Assembly: GCF_051209875.1 (NCBI RefSeq)
Contig: NZ_JBNTQY010000001.1
Span: 5,084,001 to 5,148,000, forward strand
Source of the DNA: Emticicia sp051209875
GTDB lineage: Bacteria; Bacteroidota; Bacteroidia; Cytophagales; Spirosomataceae
Length of the DNA: 64,000 nt
Reading direction: 5' to 3'
Part shown: positions 51,299-59,698 of the stretch, piece after piece
Layout of the letters: each line of letters begins with the position of its first letter
Position numbering within the stretch: the stretch's first letter is position 1
Made by a program: the position numbers and the translations under genes
Notes under the pieces: model-generated
Seen by the model: only the letters and a program-made list of their open reading frames with translations
Database searches by the model: none
Told to the model about the DNA's origin: nothing

Positions 51299-53731
51299 TT
51301 ATTCGGTCTTCAAGCTTTTCACAGGATTCATTAACGCTGCTTTGATGGCTTGATAACTTACAGAAATAAGTGTAATAACGATTGCTAAAAGTCCTACCAG
51401 TACAAAATACCACCATTGAATATCAGTACGGAACTTAAAATCTTGCAACCATTCACTCATAAAATAATAAGCCACAGGAAAAGCAATGACCATCGAAATT
51501 AAGACCAACTTTACAAAGTCTTTAGAAAGTAAACCTGTGATATTGACCATCGTTGCACCCAAAACTTTACGAATGCCAATTTCTTTGATGCGTTGTTCTG
51601 CTACGAAAGTTGCTAAGCCAAAAATACCCAAACAAGAAATAAAAATGGCTAAAAGTGAAGCTATTCGATAAAGTAAGCCTAATTGCTGTTCAGCTTTATA
51701 AAACTCTTTGAGCTTATCTTCATAGAAAGTGCCACTGAAAACTACTTCTGGAAAAACTTCATTATACACCTTCTCAATTTTTGCAACAGTTCCAGTCAGA
51801 TTGCTTGAAGATAATTTAATACCTCCTCTCCAGTAAAATTTCGGAGCAATGGTGGTTAAAATCGGAGCGATTTCATCTTTGGCCGAGCCTACTTGAAAAT
51901 CTTTTATTACGGCAACAATGGGATATGGTTCCCAGCCACCTACACGTATCATTTTGCCAATGGCTGTCTCAGGGTTTTTCACACCTAATTTGCGAAGCAA
52001 TGTTTCGTTGACAACCAATTTTCGAAGCGTATCAGTAGCCAAATATGGCTTTCCTGCAATGACTTTTATGCCATAAGTTTCAAAATAATCGCCATCCGCA
52101 AACTTCATATTTACATTAAAATCAGCGTCTTTTGGCGAATTATCATAACTGAAATTTGCCTGCCAATTATTCTGTGACGAAGGTTCATCATTTGATAGAC
52201 TTACAGCCTCTACCTCAGGAATTTGTTTGAGTTTTTCTTTGAATGTCTGAAAACGACTTTTGTATTCAGTATCAGTACTAAATGTGAAAACACCTTCTTT
52301 TTTATAGCCCGTTTCCATGTTATCAATAAATCGCATTTGCTCGAAGTTTACCAAAGTTCCCAACATCATAATAATTGCGATAGAAAACTGAAATACGATC
52401 AAACCTTGACGAAGTGAAAGCCCTTTTGTCCAGCCCACTTTAACTTTTTGTCGGAAAGCATCTAATGGGGTGAATGACGAAAGCACCAAAGAAGGATAAA
52501 TTCCTGAAAGTACATTGATTATTATAAAGATGCTTATCACAAATACCCAAAGCATCGGTTCAGCAAATGGTTTTGCAGCAAGCGGATAGTCGAACATGCT
52601 GCTCAACAGGGGCAAAGACAAGCGAGCTATCAACAAACCGATGCCTATGGCAAAAGCTACCAAAATCATTGTTTCGGTCATGAATTGCTTGATCAACTGT
52701 GCGTTTGCCGAACCGAGTGTTTTGCGTACACCCACCTCTTTGGCACGTTTACTGGCAATTGCTGTGCTGATATTAATAAAATTGATACATGCCATGAAGA
52801 TTATCAACAAACCTACTAAAGCGATACCCATGATTTTTTTCTTTGAGATGGTGCGGTCGTTATAATTACTGTAACGGTCGTCGTAGTGCATATTTGAGAT
52901 TGCACTGAGCGTATGTTTCTTTTTATCGTTATCTTTTTTGGCATCCCAATGCTTTTGAGTGAAAAAAAACAGTTGTTTATTGGCCTGTTGTTCGGTATAT
53001 TTTTCTGGTAAAACCACAAAAATATTATCCATACTACTCGTGCTTCCCCAATTATCAAACTGACCAAAACCAAAGTTTTCAGCATTACTTCTTTTACTGG
53101 CATAGGAAAAAACGATGTTGGCTGGTAGGTCTGTATTTAATGGAATATCATCTAAAATTCCTACCACCTTAATTACAGTATTATTGTTATATTTCAGGTA
53201 TTGCCCAACAGCCGTCTCATATTTACCAAAATATTTTTCGGCATACTTTTTAGAAAGCACTACCACATTAGGCTCAGTCAGCACTTTTGGTGAACCAATG
53301 AGCCATTTGAAATCAAAAACCTCAAAAAACTCAGGCCCTGCACAAATTCCCTGATTGTCTTCAGTGTATTTACTGCTATTGGTATTACTATTAGGATCTT
53401 TACCCAAAACCGTAATTTGAGGTTCGAGCGTACCACACACAGGTACAATTTTTTCAAACTGGGGAATTTCTTGTTTAAGGGCATCAACCATTGCCAAAGG
53501 AGCTCCAGAAGTATAATCTACGTTACCATCATTAGTGGTTACTTCTCGTACAACCCGATAGGTTCGATCAGCTTTTTGATGAAAATTATCAAAACTTAAT
53601 TCATAATGAATCAAGGCAAAGAGTAGAACAGCGGCGGCAACACCCATAGCCAAGCCTACGATGTTAATCCCACTATAAACTTTGTTTTTTAATAAATTCC
53701 TGAAGGCGATTTTAAAGTAGTTTTTTAGCAT
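51299..53731 (-). CDS. FtsX/MacB-type ABC permease H (type-2 subgroup)
   Basis: This 810-residue permease starts MLKNYFKIAFRNLLKNKVYSGINIVGLAM and ends NPVKSLKTE. The coupling motifs are RAKEVGVRKTLGSANAQ (about 330) and RIKEIGIRKVLGAT (about 710). The N-terminal periplasmic segment (RTYRVVREVTTNDGNVDY, then GAPLAMVDALKQEIP) is shared with permease J, so the two form a subgroup. A duplicated promoter-like module with paired TGTCC palindromes lies upstream, as for permease I. The secreted esterase and permease G follow with short gaps, making H the first gene of a likely operon. Confidence 0.93.
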   Translation of the reverse strand: MLKNYFKIAFRNLLKNKVYSGINIVGLAMGVAAAVLLFALIHYELSFDNFHQKADRTYRVVREVTTNDGNVDYTSGAPLAMVDALKQEIPQFEKIVPVCGTLEPQITVLGKDPNSNTNSSKYTEDNQGICAGPEFFEVFDFKWLIGSPKVLTEPNVVVLSKKYAEKYFGKYETAVGQYLKYNNNTVIKVVGILDDIPLNTDLPANIVFSYASKRSNAENFGFGQFDNWGSTSSMDNIFVVLPEKYTEQQANKQLFFFTQKHWDAKKDNDKKKHTLSAISNMHYDDRYSNYNDRTISKKKIMGIALVGLLIIFMACINFINISTAIASKRAKEVGVRKTLGSANAQLIKQFMTETMILVAFAIGIGLLIARLSLPLLSSMFDYPLAAKPFAEPMLWVFVISIFIIINVLSGIYPSLVLSSFTPLDAFRQKVKVGWTKGLSLRQGLIVFQFSIAIIMMLGTLVNFEQMRFIDNMETGYKKEGVFTFSTDTEYKSRFQTFKEKLKQIPEVEAVSLSNDEPSSQNNWQANFSYDNSPKDADFNVNMKFADGDYFETYGIKVIAGKPYLATDTLRKLVVNETLLRKLGVKNPETAIGKMIRVGGWEPYPIVAVIKDFQVGSAKDEIAPILTTIAPKFYWRGGIKLSSSNLTGTVAKIEKVYNEVFPEVVFSGTFYEDKLKEFYKAEQQLGLLYRIASLLAIFISCLGIFGLATFVAEQRIKEIGIRKVLGATMVNITGLLSKDFVKLVLISMVIAFPVAYYFMSEWLQDFKFRTDIQWWYFVLVGLLAIVITLISVSYQAIKAALMNPVKSLKTE

Positions 53732-53765
53732 AGCTTTTTCATAATTTATTATTGATTATCTAATG

Positions 53766-53772
53766 CTATGCC
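53766..53772 (-). promoter_or_regulatory. GGCATAG box, putative -24 element, upstream of permease H
   Basis: The minus-strand sequence TTTTGGCATAGCATTAGAT, 35 bases before the ATG at 53731, matches the -24 half of a sigma-54 promoter (TTGGCAT). The -12 half (TTAGAT) lacks the GC. The same sequence stands at the same distance from permease I. Confidence 0.42.
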
Positions 53773-53826
53773 AAAACTATAACTATTTAATAATCAACCA
53801 CTTACATACAACAGAAAGACAAAAAA

Positions 53827-53863
53827 TGTCCGAAAACGGACATTTTTTGTACGACTATGGACA
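53827..53863 (-). promoter_or_regulatory. Paired palindromic sites upstream of permease H
   Basis: On the minus strand these are TGTCCATAGTCGTACA (53863-53848) and TGTCCGTTTTCGGACA (53842-53827). Both are 16-bp dyads of the form TGTCC-N6-G(G/T)ACA, with centres exactly 21 bp apart, that is, two helical turns. The second is a perfect 6+4+6 palindrome extended to a 14-bp stem. They lie about 95-130 bases upstream of the start codon, a position typical of activator sites. Confidence 0.6.
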
Positions 53864-53943
53864 ATAGGTCTAATGTCTTATTATTTACTGAACATTTGTT
53901 TATTAATAACCGCACGGGTGAACCTGCAATTTCTATCAACCTT

Positions 53944-56358
53944 CTATTCTGCCTTCAAACTCTTCACAGGGTTCATTAACGCAGCTTTGATAGCTTGATA
54001 ACTTACTGTTAGTAAAGTAATTAGCAAAGCTCCAAAGCCTGATGCAACAAAAATCCACCAAGAGATTTCTGTTCGGTAATTGTACTTTTGCAGCCAATTA
54101 CTCATAAAATAGTAAGCAATTGGTGCAGCTATTAGGCAAGAGATTATCACCAGAACCACAAAATCTCTTGATAACATTTGCCATAAATTTGCTATACTTG
54201 CCCCAAGTACTTTACGAATGCCTATTTCTTTGGTCCGTTGTTCGGCAACGAAACTTGCCAAGCCAAAAAGCCCCAAACATGAAATAAAAATGGCCAAAAC
54301 CGTAAAAAGGGTTGCCAGTTCGCCTATTAATTGTTCGGATTTGAATTTTTGTCCGTATTCGTCGCTCGTAAATTTGAACTGAAACGGTGCAGATGGAACC
54401 AATTTCTTTTGAATTAATTCTATTTTTTTCAAGGCCTCATTTGCCGATAAATTTGGGTTGATTTTTACCAGCATTTGACCAACATCATTTGGATTTTTTA
54501 CATACCAATAAAATCCCATTTTTACAGGCTCATAGGGTGAGTCTGCTATTACGTCTTCAACAACTCCTATGATTTGGCGGCGTTGTTTAGTATCATCATT
54601 CGTGATATATTCGCCAATTGGATTTTTTAATCCGATATATTTTGCGGCTGATTCATTGATGATTACAGCAGCAGAATCGGTACTAAACTCTTTAGAATAA
54701 TCTCTTCCTTGTTTTATTTTCCATTGGATAGTCTTGCCATAATCTTCGTTTATATAAGTTACAGAAAACGAAGACTCTGACTCTGGCTTTTTTCCTTTCC
54801 ATGTAAATCCTCCCCAGTTATCCCAGATTGAGGTAACGGGGCTACTCGAAAACGCCACATTGTCTGCCACTCCGTTTCTGAGAATCTCTTCTTTCATTAT
54901 CAATTTGTTATTATTAAAATTGGGGTCATCCATCGGAATTCTTATCAAACTCTCTTTATTGTAGCCAATTGGGCGATTTTGTGCATATTGGATTTGTTGA
55001 TACACGATGACAGTTCCAATAATTAGTATTATCGAAACTGTAAATTGTACCACAACCAATACTTTACGAGGCAAAGAAGCATATTTGCCCAGTCTGATTG
55101 TACCTTTTAGCACTTTTATGGGTTCAAATGAAGACAAGTAGAATGCAGGATAAATACCTGATAACAAAGATGTTGAAATGATAAAAGTCAAGCAAATCAA
55201 CCAAAAATAAAGGTTATCAAATGGCATTTTGATATTCTTATCAGTTAGCTCATTGAATGGAATAATAGAAACCGAAACCAAAATGAGCGTGATGATAAAT
55301 GCGAAGAAAACAACTAAAAATGACTCACTCAAAAATTGATTGACTAACTGAGCTTTTACAGAGCCAATAGCTTTTCGGATTCCTACTTCTTTGGCTCTTT
55401 TTTCGCTACGAGCTGTACTTAAATTCATGAAATTTATACATGCCAATAATAATACAAATAAGCCAACAATAGCAAAAAGCCATACAAAGGTTATTCGTCC
55501 ATCTGATGGATAACCATCCTTAAACTCAGAGTAGAGATACCAGTTTTTCATGGGATTCAAGTAAAGAATTGCCTGATATTCTTTTGCTAATTTTTTGTAA
55601 TCATCGGGGGCATCTTTGAAATAGAAATTCTTTATTGCAGCATTTGCTTGTTCCACACTTACGTTGTCGGCGGTCTGAACAAAAAGCCTTTGTGAGCTAT
55701 TGTGCCAGTTGGTTTCGTTTGCTTTTACTTCTGGAAAACTTGCCTTTGTGTTCTCAAAGTTGCCTATGAATTGAATATCTCCCAAAAATGAGTTTTTGGC
55801 AATGTCTTCATAAACACCCGTAATTTTGCAGTTTATCTTATTATTTAGTTTAATAATTTGGCCAATAGGGTCTTTTCCTGCAAAAAGAGATTTTGTGGTC
55901 GATTCTGAGATAACGATTGCTTGTGGCTCGTTTAGGCTTTCTTTGCTGCCTTTTATCATTTTCAAAGAAAACATATCAATCACTCCATTATCAAAAAATT
56001 GACCTTTTTTTACATAGTTATTTTCGCCGATTCTCATCGAATAATCACCCGCCCATTGTAACAGGATTACATGCTTGAATAGATGTCCATATTTTTCACG
56101 GAGAACCTTTGCCAATGGCTGTGGCAAAGTAGTTGCGTAATCTGCTTTTTTTTCTAATGGCTCAATGATATGATTATGAACCTGGGCAATTCGGTCATAG
56201 TTTTGGTAGTTACGATTATAACTTACTTCGTCATAAACCCAAAGCCCAATGAGCATAGCTACTGCCATACCTACGGCAAGTCCACCAATATTGATGAAGG
56301 AATAAACCTTGTTTTTGATAAGGTTACGGAAGGCGATTTTTAGGTAGTTTTTAAGCAT
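53944..56358 (-). CDS. FtsX/MacB-type ABC permease I (type-1 subgroup)
   Basis: This 804-residue permease starts MLKNYLKIAFRNLIKNKVYSFINIGGLAV and ends NPVKSLKAE. The coupling motifs are RAKEVGIRKAIGSVKAQ (about 325) and RTKEIGIRKVLGASI (about 705). The GMAVAMLIGLWVYDEVSY segment after TM1 and LRTLGKYASLPRK-like link group it with permeases F and K. It is preceded by the same regulatory module as permease H, but its neighbour J is of the other subgroup, suggesting that type-1/type-2 gene pairs were copied as units. Confidence 0.93.
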   Translation of the reverse strand: MLKNYLKIAFRNLIKNKVYSFINIGGLAVGMAVAMLIGLWVYDEVSYNRNYQNYDRIAQVHNHIIEPLEKKADYATTLPQPLAKVLREKYGHLFKHVILLQWAGDYSMRIGENNYVKKGQFFDNGVIDMFSLKMIKGSKESLNEPQAIVISESTTKSLFAGKDPIGQIIKLNNKINCKITGVYEDIAKNSFLGDIQFIGNFENTKASFPEVKANETNWHNSSQRLFVQTADNVSVEQANAAIKNFYFKDAPDDYKKLAKEYQAILYLNPMKNWYLYSEFKDGYPSDGRITFVWLFAIVGLFVLLLACINFMNLSTARSEKRAKEVGIRKAIGSVKAQLVNQFLSESFLVVFFAFIITLILVSVSIIPFNELTDKNIKMPFDNLYFWLICLTFIISTSLLSGIYPAFYLSSFEPIKVLKGTIRLGKYASLPRKVLVVVQFTVSIILIIGTVIVYQQIQYAQNRPIGYNKESLIRIPMDDPNFNNNKLIMKEEILRNGVADNVAFSSSPVTSIWDNWGGFTWKGKKPESESSFSVTYINEDYGKTIQWKIKQGRDYSKEFSTDSAAVIINESAAKYIGLKNPIGEYITNDDTKQRRQIIGVVEDVIADSPYEPVKMGFYWYVKNPNDVGQMLVKINPNLSANEALKKIELIQKKLVPSAPFQFKFTSDEYGQKFKSEQLIGELATLFTVLAIFISCLGLFGLASFVAEQRTKEIGIRKVLGASIANLWQMLSRDFVVLVIISCLIAAPIAYYFMSNWLQKYNYRTEISWWIFVASGFGALLITLLTVSYQAIKAALMNPVKSLKAE

Positions 56359-56392
56359 AGTTTTTTCATAATTTATTATTGATTATCTAACG

Positions 56393-56399
56393 CTATGCC
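56393..56399 (-). promoter_or_regulatory. GGCATAG box, putative -24 element, upstream of permease I
   Basis: TTTTGGCATAGCGTTAGAT on the minus strand, 35 bases before the ATG at 56358, has the same spacing as in permease H and differs at one base of the -24/-12 interval. Confidence 0.42.
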
Positions 56400-56453
56400 A
56401 AAACTACAACTACTTAATAATCAAGTATTTACATTTATAAAAATACAAAAAAA

Positions 56454-56490
56454 TGTCCGAAAATGGACGTTTTTTGTACGACTATGGACA
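56454..56490 (-). promoter_or_regulatory. Paired palindromic sites upstream of permease I
   Basis: On the minus strand these are TGTCCATAGTCGTACA (56490-56475), identical to the distal site of permease H, and CGTCCATTTTCGGACA (56469-56454), the proximal site with two changes. The centres are again exactly 21 bp apart. Conservation of the dyads while the sequence between them and the start has drifted suggests selection. Confidence 0.58.
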
Positions 56491-56569
56491 GTGTGATTAA
56501 TTACTGAAAATTGGTTATATTCCCCAATTTCAAAATAACCAATTTCTTGATAACCAATAATCAAAAGAA

Positions 56570-58948
56570 TCACTCAGTTTTCAAACTCTTTACAGGATTA
56601 GCTAAAGCAGCTCTCACTGATTGATAACTCACTGTTAGTAAAGCAATTATAACAATCAAAAGAGCAGATATTACGAAAATCCACCATTCGATTTTGACTT
56701 TGAAAGCAAAATTATTTAGCCATTTATCCATAAAATAATAGGCAATTGGAGAGGCAATGACAATTGCAAGCAAAACCAATTTCAGGAAGTCTTTCGAGAG
56801 TAAAAATGTAATACTCGGAACACTCGCACCAAGCACTTTTCTGATGCCAATTTCTTTGGTTCGCTGCGAAACAGTTAAATTTACCAAACCCATTAAGCCT
56901 AAGCACGAAATGAAAATGGTTAGCAAGGCAAATGAAATAACGATATTTCGGGTTAGTTCTTCTCGCTTATAAAACTTGGCAAGTTCTTCATCATAAAAAG
57001 AGTATTCAAAAACTTCGTTTGGATAAATCTCACGCCAAATTGTTTGTAGTTCGGCAAGTACATTACTCGAAAAGGTGTTTAATCTGATTGCTGCAAATCT
57101 GTATCTTTCTTTTAATGGAAAAATAACAGTAGGCTCAACTGGCGTGTATAAATCGGCATTATTAAAGTCGGCTACTACGCCTACGATTACTCCAGTTCCG
57201 TCGGCATCGCCCACCAACAAACGCTTATTTAATATTGATTCTGGCATTTTTAGACCCAAATCTTTAACCAATTTTCGGTTGACCAAAATCTCCCTTATGG
57301 TATCAGAAGCTACTGGTTTTCGGCCTGTTAGGAGTTTGATTTGATAAGTATCTGTATAATTTTCATCAGCAATTTTTGACCTTGCCACAAATTTCTCCCA
57401 ATCACGGTTTTCAAATTTTATTGTTCCACCTGAGCCTCCTTTTTCGGCCGAAGGAGCTCTTCGAGCAAAAGATATACTTTCAACAAAAGGCTTTTGGGCT
57501 ATTCGATTTTTAAGTGTTTCCAAATGGTCGGTTTTGGGTACTTGCACATGAATTATCAAATCTTTGGTGCTACCAATATCTTTGTTGTGCAAAAATCTTA
57601 TTTGCCAAACCACCAAAATGGATACCGCCACCAAAACTATTGCTACACTAAACTGACTTACCACCAAGCCTTTTCGGAGTGAAAATCCTTTTTTTGAGCT
57701 TTTTGTCATTCCTTTAAGTATATGAATTGGATTGTAACCCGAAGCAAGCAAAGATGGATAAAGTCCTGCCACTAGAAGCGTAAAAATGATTAGAATTGGC
57801 ACAAAAATCAGCATTTGTTTATCAAAAAACTGCATAAAAGTGATATTGATATTCAGCCAATCATTAACCAATGGTATAGCCAAGTAAGCTAAAATAATGG
57901 CAAAAAATACCGATATAAGAGTAATTAAGCCTACTTCAACAATAAATTGCCAAAGAATTTGGGCTTGCGAACTTCCCAATGTTTTTCTGACACCAATTTC
58001 TTTGAATCGCTTAAAAGATTGAGCCGTTGAGAGATTAATAAAATTAATACAGGCCACTACAAGCAGCAAAATTCCGATGACTGAAAATAAATAAATGCTT
58101 GATTTTGAGATTTTTCCACCAAAATCTAAATTAAAATGAACATCTGAAAGTTCTTGTAGCTGAAAACGATAATATTTTGACATTTCGCCATAATATTTCT
58201 TAGAGAAAGCTGGCAGTTGAGCTTCAATAGCTACTTTGGAAGTATTGTTTTTGAGTGAAATATAAGTTTCTCGTGATTTGATAAACCATGCCCATTCGGT
58301 ATAACTTTTGTCAGAAACAATGGTTTTAAGAGTGGGTAATGAAACAAAAACTTCAGTTTTTAAGTCGGTGGTTTCAGGTATATCTTCTAAAATACCTGTG
58401 ACTTTTACAGGAGTTAAGTTATTTATTATTAATATTCTACCAATTGGATTGGTATTGCCGAAGTATTTTGTGGCGTACCTTTTGGTTAGCACAACACCAT
58501 TAGGTGCATTTAAAGAACTTGCTTGACCTATCATCCATTGATAATCAAACACTTTGAAATAATCGGTGCTAATAAATGCGACAGCTTCTTTTTCGAGAAA
58601 TTTAGTGGAAGCATTATTCTTATTTGGAATACTCAGCGTAAGTTCTTGTTGGCCAATATAAGCCACATTTTCGACACTTGAAAAATCATTTTTAAGTGCT
58701 TCGTGCAAAATATAAGGACTGCCTTTTTCGTGTTCGACACTTCCATCATCTAAGTGTAGATTCATCACAACCCGATAAATATTCTTCGAGTTATGATGGT
58801 GGGAATCGGTCTGTAAATGAAACTTTATTAGTTGAAAAATTACAAGACTCCCGAAGATTCCCAATGATAAACCCAATACATTGATAAATGTATAAACTTT
58901 GTTTTTGGATAGATTTCGAACTGCGATTGTTAGGTAGTTTTTAAGCAT
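56570..58948 (-). CDS. FtsX/MacB-type ABC permease J (type-2 subgroup)
   Basis: This 792-residue permease starts MLKNYLTIAVRNLSKNKVYTFINVLGLSL and ends NPVKSLKTE (read ANPVKSLKTE). The coupling motifs are RFKEIGVRKTLGSSQAQ (about 320) and RTKEIGIRKVLGASV (about 695, preceded by VNLTVSQ). It groups with permease H by its first periplasmic domain. Its ATG lies inside the downstream arm of a perfect 12-bp inverted repeat (58944-59005), so translation may be controlled by RNA folding. Confidence 0.93.
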   Translation of the reverse strand: MLKNYLTIAVRNLSKNKVYTFINVLGLSLGIFGSLVIFQLIKFHLQTDSHHHNSKNIYRVVMNLHLDDGSVEHEKGSPYILHEALKNDFSSVENVAYIGQQELTLSIPNKNNASTKFLEKEAVAFISTDYFKVFDYQWMIGQASSLNAPNGVVLTKRYATKYFGNTNPIGRILIINNLTPVKVTGILEDIPETTDLKTEVFVSLPTLKTIVSDKSYTEWAWFIKSRETYISLKNNTSKVAIEAQLPAFSKKYYGEMSKYYRFQLQELSDVHFNLDFGGKISKSSIYLFSVIGILLLVVACINFINLSTAQSFKRFKEIGVRKTLGSSQAQILWQFIVEVGLITLISVFFAIILAYLAIPLVNDWLNINITFMQFFDKQMLIFVPILIIFTLLVAGLYPSLLASGYNPIHILKGMTKSSKKGFSLRKGLVVSQFSVAIVLVAVSILVVWQIRFLHNKDIGSTKDLIIHVQVPKTDHLETLKNRIAQKPFVESISFARRAPSAEKGGSGGTIKFENRDWEKFVARSKIADENYTDTYQIKLLTGRKPVASDTIREILVNRKLVKDLGLKMPESILNKRLLVGDADGTGVIVGVVADFNNADLYTPVEPTVIFPLKERYRFAAIRLNTFSSNVLAELQTIWREIYPNEVFEYSFYDEELAKFYKREELTRNIVISFALLTIFISCLGLMGLVNLTVSQRTKEIGIRKVLGASVPSITFLLSKDFLKLVLLAIVIASPIAYYFMDKWLNNFAFKVKIEWWIFVISALLIVIIALLTVSYQSVRAALANPVKSLKTE

Positions 58949-59005
58949 TGGTGGTAAGAATGAATTAATTTTAGACTAAAGATAATCTCTAAAACCACCA
59001 ATGCT
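58944..59005 (-). promoter_or_regulatory. Inverted repeat covering the start codon of permease J
   Basis: AGCATTGGTGGT (58944-58955) and ACCACCAATGCT (58994-59005) are perfect 12-bp reverse complements. In the minus-strand RNA the 3-prime arm contains the AUG of permease J. Inside the 38-base loop, TTTAGA and TCTAAA can form an inner stem (58970-58975 / 58988-58993). Folding would hide the start codon. Confidence 0.55.
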
Positions 59006-59029
59006 TATTCACTTAACTTTATTTAACAT

Positions 59030-59107
59030 TTATTCTGAGCTCAAACTTTTCACGAGATTTATCAAAACAGGTTTTATGGCTTTAGAAACTTGATATTTAA
59101 TGGATAT
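59030..59107 (-). pseudogene. 3-prime relic of a thirteenth permease gene
   Basis: On the minus strand a short frame reads, at its end, AIKPVLINLVKSLSSE followed by a stop. It aligns with the conserved permease tail AIKAALMNPVKSLKSE without gaps over 16 residues, with a V-S upstream as in the TVS(Y)Q segment. The rest of the gene is gone. The relic overlaps the last 34 bases of the HTH-membrane gene in another frame, so that gene now ends inside old permease DNA. Confidence 0.7.
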
Positions 59108-59589
59108 TTATAAGGTTGATTATTATTGACTTTCACGGTATTAAGAATTATAAATATTTGACTAAAAACTACAAAAAATACTGTGAATGGATGGATTGAA
59201 AAAAGTAAACAAGGAAGTAAATAAAGTGACATACTTAGCTGAAAATTAATCACATCATAAGCATGATTTTTTATATTCTCAACCTTATTCTTTTTCCAAA
59301 TCCAAACAATAATAGGTGCAACAATCGTCAACAAAAGCCCACTCAAATGCAATAAAGGCAGCCATTTCTTAGCTTCATTGTCATTTCTATCATCTTCATA
59401 AATATTCAAAATTTCAAAATCAACATCTAAAGCTGCTGCAATAGACTGCAATGTATAAGCCCGTGGGTCCACATCACCATTTTCAATGCGTTGAATTGTC
59501 CTTACACTTATTTCGGTTTTTTCTGCTAATTCTTCTTGAGTAATGCCTTTTTTCAATCTAAGTGTTTTAATTAGATGCCCTGTTTTCAT
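59074..59589 (-). CDS. HTH (XRE)-membrane fusion protein
   Basis: This 171-residue protein has an N-terminal XRE-type helix-turn-helix (about 5-60; LKKGITQEELAEKTEISVRTIQRIENG). It is followed by a DUF4870-like membrane part (about 75-160; WLPLLHLSGLLLTIVAPIIVWIW, then NHAYDVINFQLSMSLYLL) with three or four hydrophobic segments. Such a protein would be a membrane-bound DNA-binding regulator. It lies between permeases K and J, so it may control the array. Its last 11 codons run through a permease relic. A -7 element lies 24 bases upstream. Confidence 0.85.
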   Translation of the reverse strand: MKTGHLIKTLRLKKGITQEELAEKTEISVRTIQRIENGDVDPRAYTLQSIAAALDVDFEILNIYEDDRNDNEAKKWLPLLHLSGLLLTIVAPIIVWIWKKNKVENIKNHAYDVINFQLSMSLYLLPCLLFSIHPFTVFFVVFSQIFIILNTVKVNNNQPYKYPLNIKFLKP

Positions 59590-59612
59590 AATTTTTTGTT
59601 TTAAATTTTTGA

Positions 59613-59620
59613 CAAATTTA
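59613..59620 (-). promoter_or_regulatory. -7 element of the HTH-membrane gene
   Basis: TAAATTTG on the minus strand matches TAnnTTTG, 24 bases before the ATG at 59589. It suggests the gene has its own promoter within the array. Confidence 0.5.
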
Positions 59621-59698
59621 AATGTATTGCAAAAAGATAAAAACTACACTTACACGACATTTGCACGACATTCGATTTTGAAAGGCATAAATACTCAC

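Noticed and set aside
53819..53850. 14-bp hairpin upstream of permease H as a terminator of permease I
   Set aside because: It lies 94 bases after the permease I stop and has A/T runs, but the centre is a palindromic dyad repeated with fixed 21-bp spacing in both copies, which fits a protein site better. A dual role is not excluded.
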